Assembly (NCBI RefSeq): GCF_000813825.1
Contig: NZ_JWTA01000010.1
Coordinates: 150,274-214,273, forward strand
DNA length: 64,000 bases
Reading direction: 5' to 3'
Origin: Chryseobacterium taiwanense
GTDB taxonomy: Bacteria; Bacteroidota; Bacteroidia; Flavobacteriales; Weeksellaceae
The notes under the pieces are model-generated. The model did not search any database and was not told the origin of the DNA. It worked only from the letters and a program-made list of their open reading frames with translations. A program made the position numbers and the translations under genes. Shown one piece after another: positions 42,793 to 51,244 of this stretch. How positions within the stretch are numbered: the stretch's first letter is position 1; each line of letters begins with the position of its first letter.

Positions 42793-44757
42793 CTAGTTTT
42801 TACTACGGAAATCTTTTATTTCTTGAATTTTATTTTTAAAATATTCTTCTTTTTCCGGATTCTTTTTAATCAGTATATCAAATGCTTTTATGGCTTTTGT
42901 ATACAGCTTTTGCTCAAAATATAAGGTCGCAAGTGTTTCAGTCATTAAATGGGAAATATCGTCATTCTTTTCTTTCACCACATAGGTACTTTCTTCTCTT
43001 AACTGGCTGATTTTCGGATTATTCTCAATAAAGCTTTCAATAGCCTTCGCTTTGATTTCAACTTTTTCTTTTTCAACTTCTTCGGTTCTGTCGATTTTCA
43101 ACCAACTTTGCCAAGTATTGATAAATCCTGGAACATTACTGTCTAGAAGATTTGCCTTGGGAGCTTCAACCACAGTTTCTTCTACCTTTTCTTCTTTAAT
43201 TTCTTCTTTTTCCTCAATTATATTCTGAACTTCTTTTTCAGGTTGGGCAATCGTCCAATTTGAACTAAAGAAAGACACATTCATCACAGGAACATCTTCT
43301 TTATTTTCTTCGGTCTTCTCAGAGACTTCCTCCTCTACTGTAAGTTCTTCAACAGGTTCTTCTATTGGAGCTGATTTCTCTTCAGTTATGGCAGCAACTT
43401 CTTCTATAACAGGCAACATTTCTTTTTGCTCCGGAATTTCTTCTTGAACAGATTCTACTTTTGGAATAATCGTTTCCGCAGGTTTATTAAGTAAAGAATC
43501 CGGAAGGTTTGATTCAAAAGACATTGGCTTCCAAGCAGATTTCGTCTCTACAACTTCTTCTGCTGATGTTTTTTCTTCAGTACTTTCTTTCTCCGGCTCT
43601 ACAACATCTACAACTTCAGGTTGAATTTCTTCTATTGTATTTTCCGGCTCCACTTCCTCTTTAGCTTGAGATACAATTGATGCCGTTTCAAAACTTTGAG
43701 TTTCAGCAAAGCTGATTTCGTGACCAGTAATTTCCGGCTCTTCTTCTTTTACTACTTGCTCAGAGGCAGCCTTTTCTTTCATTTTTTTCTCAACCTCTTC
43801 TATCAAACGACGTATTTCATCTTCATGTTTATTCAGATTCGGTTGAAGAATTTCAGTAATAACTTCTTCAGGATTATTCGGTTGAATTTTCACTTCCGGT
43901 AAGAAAGACTCCATTCCATGGAAACTCAATTCTTCCTTATCTTGGATATTTTCTGTTTCTGAAGAAATTTTATCTTCATTAATGATTTTCTCAGGAGTAA
44001 ATTCCGCAGTCTCTACAGCCTCGTTTTCTTCTTTTACCTCATCAATTACAATTTCCTGTTCTTCATTACCCTGAATATGAATATCAGAAAGGGAAGCTTC
44101 CGTTTCATGGAAACTTAATTCCGAGTCTTCTAAAATCTCTTCTTTTTCAGGCTCAGAAGTGATGGTTTCTTCTTCGATAATCGTTTCCGGCTCAAACTCT
44201 TCAATTTCTTCAAAAACTTCATGATTTGAAGCCATTAAAGAATCTGAACTAAGAGTAATTGTCTGTACAGGTTCTTCTGTAAGGAAATTTTCTTCTCCTT
44301 CGAACAGAATTCGGTTTTTCTCTCCGTTTACATACACATACGTAACCTCTTGTCCGGATTGTACAGCACACGAAGTATCATCAGTATCATTTGAAGTTTC
44401 ATTTTCTCTTCTCAGAGGGAAACTACTGCTTTGGTAGAAATGTTGTTTAGGAGTATTATTAAGATCCTGCTCAATTTTATTTTCATGAACAACAGGTTCT
44501 TGAATCTTTGGTTTAGGCTTCTGCTGAATTTTACCATTGATAAGCTGGTAAAGAATCTTTTTATCTGTAGTATATGCAGCCGTAGTAGAAAGTTCTCTCT
44601 GATAGTTTTCTTTTTCATACAGATGCACTCCAAATAAATGTAATGCTCTGATATTTTGAACATAAGGAAAAGCATCGATCTCTCCTCTCAGAAGATTAAT
44701 ATCTTCCGGCTGAATGTTTTTCGGATTTTTTAATAGCTCTAAAACTCTAGGATTCAT
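42793..44757 (-). CDS. Large acidic protein with N-terminal helical and C-terminal TPR ends
   Basis: A 654-residue protein. Residues ~1-80 are helical (LELLKNPKNIQPEDINLLRG, ALHLFGVHLYEKENYQRELS). Residues ~90-560 are an acidic, low-complexity region of Glu-, Val- and Pro-rich repeats, with recurrent SFHET/SFHGMESFLPE/ISFAETQSFE-type units. The last ~60 residues are a TPR-like pair (TETLATLYFEQKLYTKAIKA, FDILIKKNPEKEEYF). No signal peptide, so cytoplasmic. It lies 1 bp after lptE. The same position in related genomes holds a hypothetical TPR gene. The disordered middle probably acts as a tether. Confidence 0.75.
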   Translation of the reverse strand: MNPRVLELLKNPKNIQPEDINLLRGEIDAFPYVQNIRALHLFGVHLYEKENYQRELSTTAAYTTDKKILYQLINGKIQQKPKPKIQEPVVHENKIEQDLNNTPKQHFYQSSSFPLRRENETSNDTDDTSCAVQSGQEVTYVYVNGEKNRILFEGEENFLTEEPVQTITLSSDSLMASNHEVFEEIEEFEPETIIEEETITSEPEKEEILEDSELSFHETEASLSDIHIQGNEEQEIVIDEVKEENEAVETAEFTPEKIINEDKISSETENIQDKEELSFHGMESFLPEVKIQPNNPEEVITEILQPNLNKHEDEIRRLIEEVEKKMKEKAASEQVVKEEEPEITGHEISFAETQSFETASIVSQAKEEVEPENTIEEIQPEVVDVVEPEKESTEEKTSAEEVVETKSAWKPMSFESNLPDSLLNKPAETIIPKVESVQEEIPEQKEMLPVIEEVAAITEEKSAPIEEPVEELTVEEEVSEKTEENKEDVPVMNVSFFSSNWTIAQPEKEVQNIIEEKEEIKEEKVEETVVEAPKANLLDSNVPGFINTWQSWLKIDRTEEVEKEKVEIKAKAIESFIENNPKISQLREESTYVVKEKNDDISHLMTETLATLYFEQKLYTKAIKAFDILIKKNPEKEEYFKNKIQEIKDFRSKN

Positions 44758-44758
44758 C

Positions 44759-45307
44759 TTACCAGTTTGCTACAATATCGTTAAATATTTTATTAATAAT
44801 TCTTTCGTTGACAATTTTTACCTGAGAGGTTTCTATATCACTTTGAGATAAATTGCTATTGAAAGTTGCTTCATCCGTGTATGTTCTGTCAAAACTTAAT
44901 TCAGGATGAATCTTGTTTTCGTAATGAACTTTCACTGTAATCGTCAATTTATTCTGTGAATCCTGAATAACTCCTGCACTTGTGGTAGAAGTCGTTGAAC
45001 TAATCGTGGTAGGATTAATAGCATAATCTGTAATTTCTCCTTCCACTAAAATATCAGGATTTTGTTTAGTTCCTTTAAGCGTAGTTCTTTGTAAGAATCT
45101 GTTTTGAATGTCTGTAGAAAACTGTTGTGCCAATGCAGGGTTTACCAATGCCGCATTGTTTGGGAATTCATTAATCTGAATGGTTTTTTCATCTTTAAGA
45201 GAGGAACCTGAAAAGCTATAACAGGAATTCAGCACATTTAAACAAAGCAGTAAAAGCCAAAATGTTTTTGGCTGATTGATTTTGATATTTTTAATTTTAA
45301 AATTCAT
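44759..45307 (-). CDS. lptE: LPS assembly lipoprotein LptE
   Basis: A 182-residue lipoprotein. The ATG at 45307 is chosen because it gives a lipoprotein signal (FWLLLLCLNVLNSCYSFSG, anchor Cys) and the start overlaps the preceding gene by only 11 bp; the longer frame would run back through that gene. The body matches the LptE family of Bacteroidetes: PNNAALVNPALAQQFSTDIQ, NRFLQRTTLKGTKQNPDILV, EGEITDYAINPT, LTITVKVHYENK. It plugs the LptD barrel and helps place LPS in the outer leaflet. Confidence 0.87.
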   Translation of the reverse strand: MNFKIKNIKINQPKTFWLLLLCLNVLNSCYSFSGSSLKDEKTIQINEFPNNAALVNPALAQQFSTDIQNRFLQRTTLKGTKQNPDILVEGEITDYAINPTTISSTTSTTSAGVIQDSQNKLTITVKVHYENKIHPELSFDRTYTDEATFNSNLSQSDIETSQVKIVNERIINKIFNDIVANW

Positions 45308-46004
45308 TTTTAGATCCGATTTCTGTAATTTCATCATACTCAATTTGTTGAATAGCATCTTCATAAGCAAAATAATTAGCAGCATACATAAACGGAATGG
45401 TAATAAAAATACCGATTCCACAAGCCAAAATACCAATTTGAGATAAAATTCCCACCACAATTGCAAAAAGTAAAATTGACCACAAATTACCTTTAGTCAT
45501 CGCCGTTGAAATATTCCAAACTGTTTTTATATCTGTAATTCCTTTAAAGCTAATTAACGGAATAATGTAAAACCCTCTCAATAAGAAATAATAGAGTGCT
45601 ACAATCATTAAAAACATGTACGGGAACATAAAGATCATGACTCCTGCGCTTGGCTCACCATTTCCACCTGATGTTAATCCCGCTAAAACAGCCAAAATCA
45701 TTATCGGAATATATAAAACAATGACACCTGCAATGATAATCAACTGTAAAATAAAATAAGGCATAAAGTCTTTGAAATCAAAAATTTCTCCTGCACTTGT
45801 CAGCTGATTTCTATTGAGCTTTCGAAGGTATTTATAAAAATTTCCCGCTGCTAAAAGTCCGCAGAAAGGAATAATCGACATGATAAAGCACATTAAAAAT
45901 CCTACAAAAACATTTCCAAAGTCTTTCTTTAAAAGTTCAATTCCTTTATTGATATATTCTCCGAACTTAAAATTGATGGGTTTAGGTACTAAATTTATTT
46001 TCAT
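45297..46004 (-). CDS. Unknown multi-pass membrane protein
   Basis: A 235-residue protein with about five membrane segments (FVGFLMCFIMSIIPFCGLLA, FILQLIIIAGVIVLYIPIMI, MIFMFPYMFLMIVALYYFLL, WSILLFAIVVGILSQIGILA). The N-terminal amphipathic region (FKFGEYINKGIELLKKDFGN) and the acidic end resemble DUF975-like membrane proteins, but the match is not firm. It overlaps lptE by 11 bp and follows the sigma-54 activator by 15 bp, so it is in the lptE operon. Function unknown. Confidence 0.72.
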   Translation of the reverse strand: MKINLVPKPINFKFGEYINKGIELLKKDFGNVFVGFLMCFIMSIIPFCGLLAAGNFYKYLRKLNRNQLTSAGEIFDFKDFMPYFILQLIIIAGVIVLYIPIMILAVLAGLTSGGNGEPSAGVMIFMFPYMFLMIVALYYFLLRGFYIIPLISFKGITDIKTVWNISTAMTKGNLWSILLFAIVVGILSQIGILACGIGIFITIPFMYAANYFAYEDAIQQIEYDEITEIGSKNEF

Positions 46005-46019
46005 TTTTTGTGTTGGATG

Positions 46020-47312
46020 TTAATCTTCTAAATTATATTGTTTTATTTTTCTATATAAAGTTCTTTGTGAAATTCCCAATTCGTCTGCAGCCTTATTCCT
46101 ACGTCCATTATGCTTCTCTAACGCCTTAACAATCAAATCCTTTTCATTGTTTTGAAGGGATAGAGATTCCGGTTTATTTTCTTCTATTTCAATATCTTCA
46201 AAGTCCTCAAAATTATCATCCGGATTGGCAATAATGGTAGGATTTTGAATATGCTGATTATTATTGTTTTGATTTTCAAAATACAGTAAAGAGTTTGGCG
46301 CTACATTCTGCTGTGTTTCAGGAGTATAAATTCTATTGATTAAATTTTTCTCATGATTGCTTAAATCATTAGTTCCGCGGTTCTTTATTAATTCCGAAGT
46401 TAAGGATTTTAAATCATTTATATCGCTTCGCATATCAAAGAGAATTTTGTACATAATTTCTCTTTCACTACCAAAATCGCTTTGTTTTTGAGCATTCGGC
46501 TGATTAACAACCATTGGCAAATGGGCATCCATAGGAATGTATTCTGCCAATTTTTCTACCGTAATATGTCGGTTTCTTTCTACCACCGTCATTTGTTCAA
46601 CCAAATTTCTCAATTGTCGAACATTCCCCGGAAATGTATAATTTTCAATATAATGAACAGCACTTGGCTCCAGCTCCAGTTCAGGCATTCTGTATTTTTC
46701 AGCAAAATCTATTGCAAACTTTCTGAACAGCAAATGAATATCTCCTTTTCGCTCTCTTAAAGCAGGCATATCGATTTGCACAGTATTAAGTCGGTAATAT
46801 AAGTCTTCACGGAATCTTCCGTCCTGAATTGCCTTCATCATATTCACATTGGTAGCCGCTACGATTCTTACATTTGTTTTCTGAACCTGTGACGATCCTA
46901 CTTTCATGAATTCACCGCTTTCTAAGACTCTCAGCAAACGAACCTGTGTTTGTAGAGGTAATTCTCCTACCTCATCAAGAAAGATCGTTCCTCCGTCTGC
47001 TACTTCAAAGTATCCTTTTCTTGTTGCTGTAGCTCCTGTAAACGCTCCTTTTTCGTGACCGAATAATTCAGAGTCGATTGTTCCTTCCGGAATGGCTCCA
47101 CAGTTTACAACGATATAAGGTTGGTGTTTTCTTTTGGATTCTGAATGAATGATTTTAGGAATAAATTCTTTTCCTACCCCACTTTCTCCAATCACAAGGA
47201 CTGAAATATCTGTAGGCGCCACCTGGATTGATTTTTCCAAGGCACGGTTTAAAGCAGGAAAGTTTCCGATGATCCCGAAACGGTTTTTTATATTTTGTAA
47301 CTCGTTACTCAT
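46020..47312 (-). CDS. Sigma-54 interaction domain activator (Fis-type HTH)
   Basis: A 430-residue AAA+ enhancer-binding protein. There is no receiver or PAS domain; the AAA+ domain starts almost at residue 1. Walker A GESGVGKE is at 42-49, the sigma-54 contact loop GAFTGA at 89-94, Walker B GGTIFLDEVGELP, the arginine finger region RFREDLYYRLN, and PGNVRQLRNLVEQ. A linker with low complexity (ENQNNNNQHIQNPT) leads to a Fis-type HTH (NGRRNKAADELGISQRTLYR). The intact GAFTGA implies real sigma-54 activity. It heads the lptE operon; its input is likely by partner protein rather than phosphorylation. Confidence 0.93.
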   Translation of the reverse strand: MSNELQNIKNRFGIIGNFPALNRALEKSIQVAPTDISVLVIGESGVGKEFIPKIIHSESKRKHQPYIVVNCGAIPEGTIDSELFGHEKGAFTGATATRKGYFEVADGGTIFLDEVGELPLQTQVRLLRVLESGEFMKVGSSQVQKTNVRIVAATNVNMMKAIQDGRFREDLYYRLNTVQIDMPALRERKGDIHLLFRKFAIDFAEKYRMPELELEPSAVHYIENYTFPGNVRQLRNLVEQMTVVERNRHITVEKLAEYIPMDAHLPMVVNQPNAQKQSDFGSEREIMYKILFDMRSDINDLKSLTSELIKNRGTNDLSNHEKNLINRIYTPETQQNVAPNSLLYFENQNNNNQHIQNPTIIANPDDNFEDFEDIEIEENKPESLSLQNNEKDLIVKALEKHNGRRNKAADELGISQRTLYRKIKQYNLED

Positions 47313-47388
47313 AAGTAAATTTTAGATTGTTGATTTAAATTTGATCTACGGTATGTAGACATTGAATTGGTTTAAAATGGATTAAATT

Positions 47389-47817
47389 TTAACCAATCAA
47401 ATTCAAATAATCTTTGTTTCTAACCTTTGTAACTTTAGCTTTAAAATATAAAATTTCAGCAAAGAAATTTTCCTTACTGCTTTTCTCGAAGTTCTTTAGA
47501 AGCAGATCATGTTTTTCTTTTTCAGAAAAATTAGCTTCTAATTTATTTGTACAAGATCGATATTGATGTTTTTCAAATAGAGATTTCCCAACAATATCAA
47601 TGATATTTTGCTTCTGATGAATGGCAAAATTAGATCTTGATTTTTCTTTTACACAAAACTCTCGTGAGCCCTCACATTCATGGTTTAAAAACTGATTGTA
47701 AATTTCATAGAATCTACAATCTTCATTTTCTAATGAGCCATTATTGATCTGGGCTGAAATATTACTACAAATTATTACCAATAAAACACTGAGGCAATAT
47801 TTCTGAAATTTTTCCAT
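47389..47817 (-). CDS. Unknown exported protein
   Basis: A 142-residue protein with a Sec signal (MEKFQKYCLSVLLVIICSNISA). The mature part is polar and has several Cys residues (CRFYEIYNQ, HECEGSREFCVKEKS, YRSCTNKLEANF), which could form disulfides in the periplasm. No family is recognised. It sits alone between miaB and the sigma-54 activator, 60 bp and 76 bp from them. Confidence 0.6.
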   Translation of the reverse strand: MEKFQKYCLSVLLVIICSNISAQINNGSLENEDCRFYEIYNQFLNHECEGSREFCVKEKSRSNFAIHQKQNIIDIVGKSLFEKHQYRSCTNKLEANFSEKEKHDLLLKNFEKSSKENFFAEILYFKAKVTKVRNKDYLNLIG

Positions 47818-47877
47818 TGTCTGAGTTTTAAAAGTTAATAATGATACTAATTTGTTATATATAATTCTGAGAAAAGA

Positions 47878-49314
47878 TTATTTCACAGTTTCCCCCAAAA
47901 GTGTGCCTTGTGTATTGTCGAATACAAAAACATTCACAATCTCACCAATTTTCTGGCCTTCCAACATATCGAATACACAAACCGCGTTTTGAGAGTTTCT
48001 TCCTTTCCACTGGTTTTTATTCTTTTTAGAAATTCCTTCAATTAAAATCTTGTGCGTTTTTCCTACATAAGATTTCATACGGTTTCTTGATAATTCCCCT
48101 TGCAAAGCAATGACTTCAGCCAAACGTCTTTGTTTAACATCCGCAGGAATATTGTCCTCCATTTTCTTGTGAGCCGGAGTTCCAGGTCTTTCTGAGTAAG
48201 CAAACATATAACCATAGTCATATTCTACTTCTCTCATCAAGCTTAATGTATCTTGGTGATCTTCTTCAGTTTCGTTGCAGAAACCAACGATCATATCCTG
48301 AGAAAACGAAACATCAGGAACGATTTCTTTAGCTTTTTTAATTAAGTCTAAATATTCTTCACGAGTATGTTGTCTGTTCATTGCTTCCAACATATTATTG
48401 CTTCCACTTTGAACCGGCAAGTGAACATATTTACAGATATTCTCGTGCTTCGCCATCATTCTGAATACATCAAGACTCATATCCTGAGGATTTGAGGTCG
48501 AGAATCTGATTCTCATTTCAGGAACAGCTTTAGCCACTAAATCAAGCAATTGAGCAAAATCCACAGCCGTTGCTTTCTGCATTTCTGATGCTTTGGCAAA
48601 ATCTTTTTTAGGTCCACCTCCATACCAAAGATAAGAGTCAACATTCTGACCTAATAATGTAATTTCTTTATATCCATTGTTCCAAAGATCTTTACATTCA
48701 TCCAAAATAGAATGTGGATCACGGCTTCTTTCCCTTCCTCTTGTAAACGGAACTACACAAAACGTACACATATTATCACAACCTCTCGTAATCGTAACAT
48801 AAGCTGTAACACCATTTCCTCCTAAACGAACGGGATTAATGTCTGCATATGTTTCTTCTTTTGAAAGAATTACGTTAATAGCATCTCTACCGTCTTCGGT
48901 TTCTTTCAATAGGTTTGGTAAGTCTCTGTAGGCATCGGGACCAACAACAAGATCAACCAATTGTTCTTCTTCCAAGAACTTAGTTTTCAATCTTTCAGCC
49001 ATACATCCAAGAACCCCCACCGTCATATTTGGTTTTTCTTTCTTAAGATTTTTGAACTGAGAAAGACGCATTCTCACCGTTTGCTCCGCTTTTTCACGGA
49101 TCGAACATGTATTTAAAAGAATAAGATCAGCTTCTTCAACTTTCAGAGTGGTATTGTAGCCTTGTTCGTTAAGAATTGATGCAACAATTTCAGAGTCAGA
49201 GAAATTCATCTGACACCCATAACTCTCCAAGAATAATTTCTTAGAGTTCCCCTCTCTTTCTGCAATAGCAAAAGCTTCTCCTTGTTTTGTTTCGTCTATA
49301 TATTTTTCTTGCAC
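47878..49314 (-). CDS. miaB: tRNA-2-methylthio-N6-dimethylallyladenosine synthase
   Basis: A radical-SAM methylthiotransferase adding a methylthio group to i6A37 of tRNA. The auxiliary cluster cysteines are in ESYGCQMNFSDSE, LLNTCSIREKAEQ and GVLGCMAERL; the SAM cluster is in CDNMCTFCVVPFTRGRERSR; the TRAM end has YVGKTHKILIEG. No ATG precedes the first cysteine: the frame opens with TTG at 49335 and GTG at 49314. I prefer the GTG, which gives MQEKYIDETKQGEAF, aligning with the MEKIIDE-type start I recall in relatives (478 residues). The TTG would give 485 residues. Confidence 0.92.
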   Translation of the reverse strand: MQEKYIDETKQGEAFAIAEREGNSKKLFLESYGCQMNFSDSEIVASILNEQGYNTTLKVEEADLILLNTCSIREKAEQTVRMRLSQFKNLKKEKPNMTVGVLGCMAERLKTKFLEEEQLVDLVVGPDAYRDLPNLLKETEDGRDAINVILSKEETYADINPVRLGGNGVTAYVTITRGCDNMCTFCVVPFTRGRERSRDPHSILDECKDLWNNGYKEITLLGQNVDSYLWYGGGPKKDFAKASEMQKATAVDFAQLLDLVAKAVPEMRIRFSTSNPQDMSLDVFRMMAKHENICKYVHLPVQSGSNNMLEAMNRQHTREEYLDLIKKAKEIVPDVSFSQDMIVGFCNETEEDHQDTLSLMREVEYDYGYMFAYSERPGTPAHKKMEDNIPADVKQRRLAEVIALQGELSRNRMKSYVGKTHKILIEGISKKNKNQWKGRNSQNAVCVFDMLEGQKIGEIVNVFVFDNTQGTLLGETVK

Positions 49315-49395
49315 AATTGTCTGTTTAAGGTTCAATATTTAAAGTTCAAGGTTTCACGACCTGATTTTTAAACTTTGAACTTTTGAATTAATTTG

Positions 49396-49403
49396 CAAAG
49401 ATA
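49396..49403 (-). promoter_or_regulatory. miaB -7 element TATCTTTG
   Basis: A perfect TAnnTTTG on the minus strand, 82 bp before the GTG start. A degenerate run of GTTCAA/TTTAAA words lies between it and the gene. Confidence 0.5.
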
Positions 49404-49459
49404 CAAAATATTGTGACAGAATGTCAGAGAAAAAATTTGGAGTAAAAATAACTTTAGAA

Positions 49460-50191
49460 TTAATTAGAATAATTTGCATTAAATCTTATAGGCATTGTGA
49501 AAACTTGTTTAACAGGCACTCCTTTGTAATAACTAGGTTTCCAGTAGGACTTTTTTGTATTTGATGCACAATCTACAACCATTCTGTTAAATTTTTCCAA
49601 ATTAGATTGGTTGTCAATATAAAAAAAGCCAGCCTCTCCGCTTGTATCTACATCAAAATTAATGGTGAATGAGTAATCTACATTAGCTTTATATCCATTC
49701 GCATCAAAGCATTTCACAAAGTTTTCTCTAAACTTCATAATATTACTTTCTTTATCTTTATGCATGTAAACAGGCATTGAAAAATCAATTTCACTGAATT
49801 TGTTTTTAAATAACAAATCATCCGTAAAAAGAGTGCAAAACATCGCCGCTGTTTTGTTACCATCTACTTCTGCCACCTTCCAGTTTTTTACATTTTTCAT
49901 TATTTCCAAAACTTTATCCTTCATACATTTGTTATTCTTAACTGCAACCGTATCTGTATCTGCAACATATTTAACTTTGCTATCTGGATAAACTATAAAT
50001 CTCATGAATAACGCTTCTGTTTTTTCACAAGGCTTCATGTTATTTTTGACAACAATCTCCTGAATATCATCATTAAAACCCTGTCTTCCTCCTTCGTAAA
50101 ATGTCTGACCTTTCGGATAATTGTATAAGACTTGTGCATTAAAGCTTATAAATAAAGTTGAGAGAATAAGAATAAAAATTTTAAGTTTCAT
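49460..50191 (-). CDS. Exported protein with two TonB C-terminal-like regions
   Basis: A 243-residue protein with a Sec signal (MKLKIFILILSTLFISFNAQ). The mature part appears to hold two copies of a TonB C-terminal-like fold: EGGRQGFNDDIQEIVVKNN to KNWKVAEVDGNKTAAMFCTL, and FTINFDVDTSGEAGFFYIDN to KSYWKPSYYKGVPVKQVFTM. Unlike true TonB there is no membrane anchor or Pro-rich linker. It is the last and largest of three related genes in a row. The role is unknown; binding to TonB-box-like peptides or sensing is possible. Confidence 0.65.
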   Translation of the reverse strand: MKLKIFILILSTLFISFNAQVLYNYPKGQTFYEGGRQGFNDDIQEIVVKNNMKPCEKTEALFMRFIVYPDSKVKYVADTDTVAVKNNKCMKDKVLEIMKNVKNWKVAEVDGNKTAAMFCTLFTDDLLFKNKFSEIDFSMPVYMHKDKESNIMKFRENFVKCFDANGYKANVDYSFTINFDVDTSGEAGFFYIDNQSNLEKFNRMVVDCASNTKKSYWKPSYYKGVPVKQVFTMPIRFNANYSN

Positions 50192-50244
50192 GTTATAAAT
50201 ATTAATTCATTTTTTAGTGTGTTTTAATCACAATTAAACTTCAA

Positions 50245-50661
50245 CTAATCTCCATGGTCAAAATGGTCTGTTGTAAAGTTGATTTTAATTATTTTTTTAG
50301 AAATCACGGGTTGCCCGTCTTTCATAGCCGGTTTCCATTTCTTTTTTACTTTTTTGATAGCGAATTCCATGTCTTCTATAAACATTTCACTATTCTTCAC
50401 TTTTGGTAAGACATCAAGATTTCCAATTTTACCATCCGGATTTACGTCAAAAACGAAAACAAACTTTCCGTTTACCGCATACTTTTGCAGATCAATATAA
50501 GCATGAACCATTTTTAGAAATTCATTAGCAAAAGCCGAATCTCCACCTGGAAACTCAGCGTTTTGTGAGAGTGTTATATTTTCTTTTTGCGGTTGATTCT
50601 CTTGAGAATATCCTTTAAAGCCAATAAAGAATAAAAGTAAGGTTATAATAGTTTTTTTCAT
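50245..50661 (-). CDS. Exported TonB C-terminal-domain-like protein
   Basis: A 138-residue protein: signal MKKTIITLLLFFIGFKGYS, then a short linker and a TonB-C-like domain (AEFPGGDSAFANEFLKMVHA, KFVFVFDVNPDGKIGNLDVL, KKVKKKWKPAMKDGQPVISK). The FPGGDSAF and W.PA..DGQPV motifs are those of the C-terminal domain of Bacteroidetes TonB proteins. No transmembrane anchor remains after signal cleavage. It starts 5 bp after the 161-residue relative, so the genes are co-transcribed. Confidence 0.8.
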   Translation of the reverse strand: MKKTIITLLLFFIGFKGYSQENQPQKENITLSQNAEFPGGDSAFANEFLKMVHAYIDLQKYAVNGKFVFVFDVNPDGKIGNLDVLPKVKNSEMFIEDMEFAIKKVKKKWKPAMKDGQPVISKKIIKINFTTDHFDHGD

Positions 50662-50666
50662 ACAAT

Positions 50667-51152
50667 TTACATGTCCGCCGACATTGATGAGAAATTCATC
50701 TTAAGTTTCATTTCAGACTTTATAGGTTGTCCGTTACAGGTAGCGGGAGACCAGTTTTTTTTAATTCTTCTTACCACATATTGCATATCATCAAAAAACA
50801 CTTCACTGTTTAATACTTTTGGATCTCCTGAAACATCAACTACTTTTCCGGTAGCATCAATCGTTAAAGTAAACGTAAAATCCCCCGACAATGTGTAGAA
50901 ATCAGAATTAAGATAAGTATACATATATTTTTTCAGTACTTCTTTGTAAGCAGCAGCTCCGCCTTCATAACTTGCTGCTTTAAAATCATTACAATTCTTC
51001 GCCGCAATCTGTAAAAAAGGTTCTTTGATATCAATCTTCAAAAGATTCTTATTATTCTCTACAATAAAAGATTCATCTCTATCTTCCAGATCTGTTTGTG
51101 CAAAAGTAAAATTTGCTAAAAAAAGCCCTATAAATAATGCTATTGCTTTCAT
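50667..51152 (-). CDS. Exported TonB C-terminal-domain-like protein
   Basis: A 161-residue protein: signal MKAIALFIGLFLANFTFAQ, a polar stretch, then a TonB-C-like domain (YEGGAAAYKEVLKKYMYTYL, DFTFTLTIDATGKVVDVSGD, RIKKNWSPATCNGQPIKSEM). It is first of the three-gene TonB-C-like set. The repeat of one domain in three adjacent genes points to local duplication followed by divergence. No partner receptor is encoded nearby. Confidence 0.78.
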   Translation of the reverse strand: MKAIALFIGLFLANFTFAQTDLEDRDESFIVENNKNLLKIDIKEPFLQIAAKNCNDFKAASYEGGAAAYKEVLKKYMYTYLNSDFYTLSGDFTFTLTIDATGKVVDVSGDPKVLNSEVFFDDMQYVVRRIKKNWSPATCNGQPIKSEMKLKMNFSSMSADM

Positions 51153-51244
51153 CTGTATCTTTTTAGATTATGAATTACAAATGCCAAAATTACACCAAAA
51201 AAAAGAACTTCGCTATAGAGTGAAATTCCTTTTTATTATTTTAA

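Noticed and set aside
43000..44400. Glu-rich repeats of the 654-residue protein as a tandem DNA repeat or CRISPR-like array
   Set aside because: The units are uneven in length and the DNA is not repeated exactly; it is protein low complexity.
45308..45466. 53-residue N-terminal extension of LptE
   Set aside because: It lies within the upstream membrane-protein gene and would destroy the lipoprotein signal; the ATG at 45307 restores it.
49336..49395. GTTCAA/TTTAAA word repeats before miaB as a regulatory array
   Set aside because: The words are degenerate and A/T-rich with no fixed period; likely composition or a decayed intergenic repeat.
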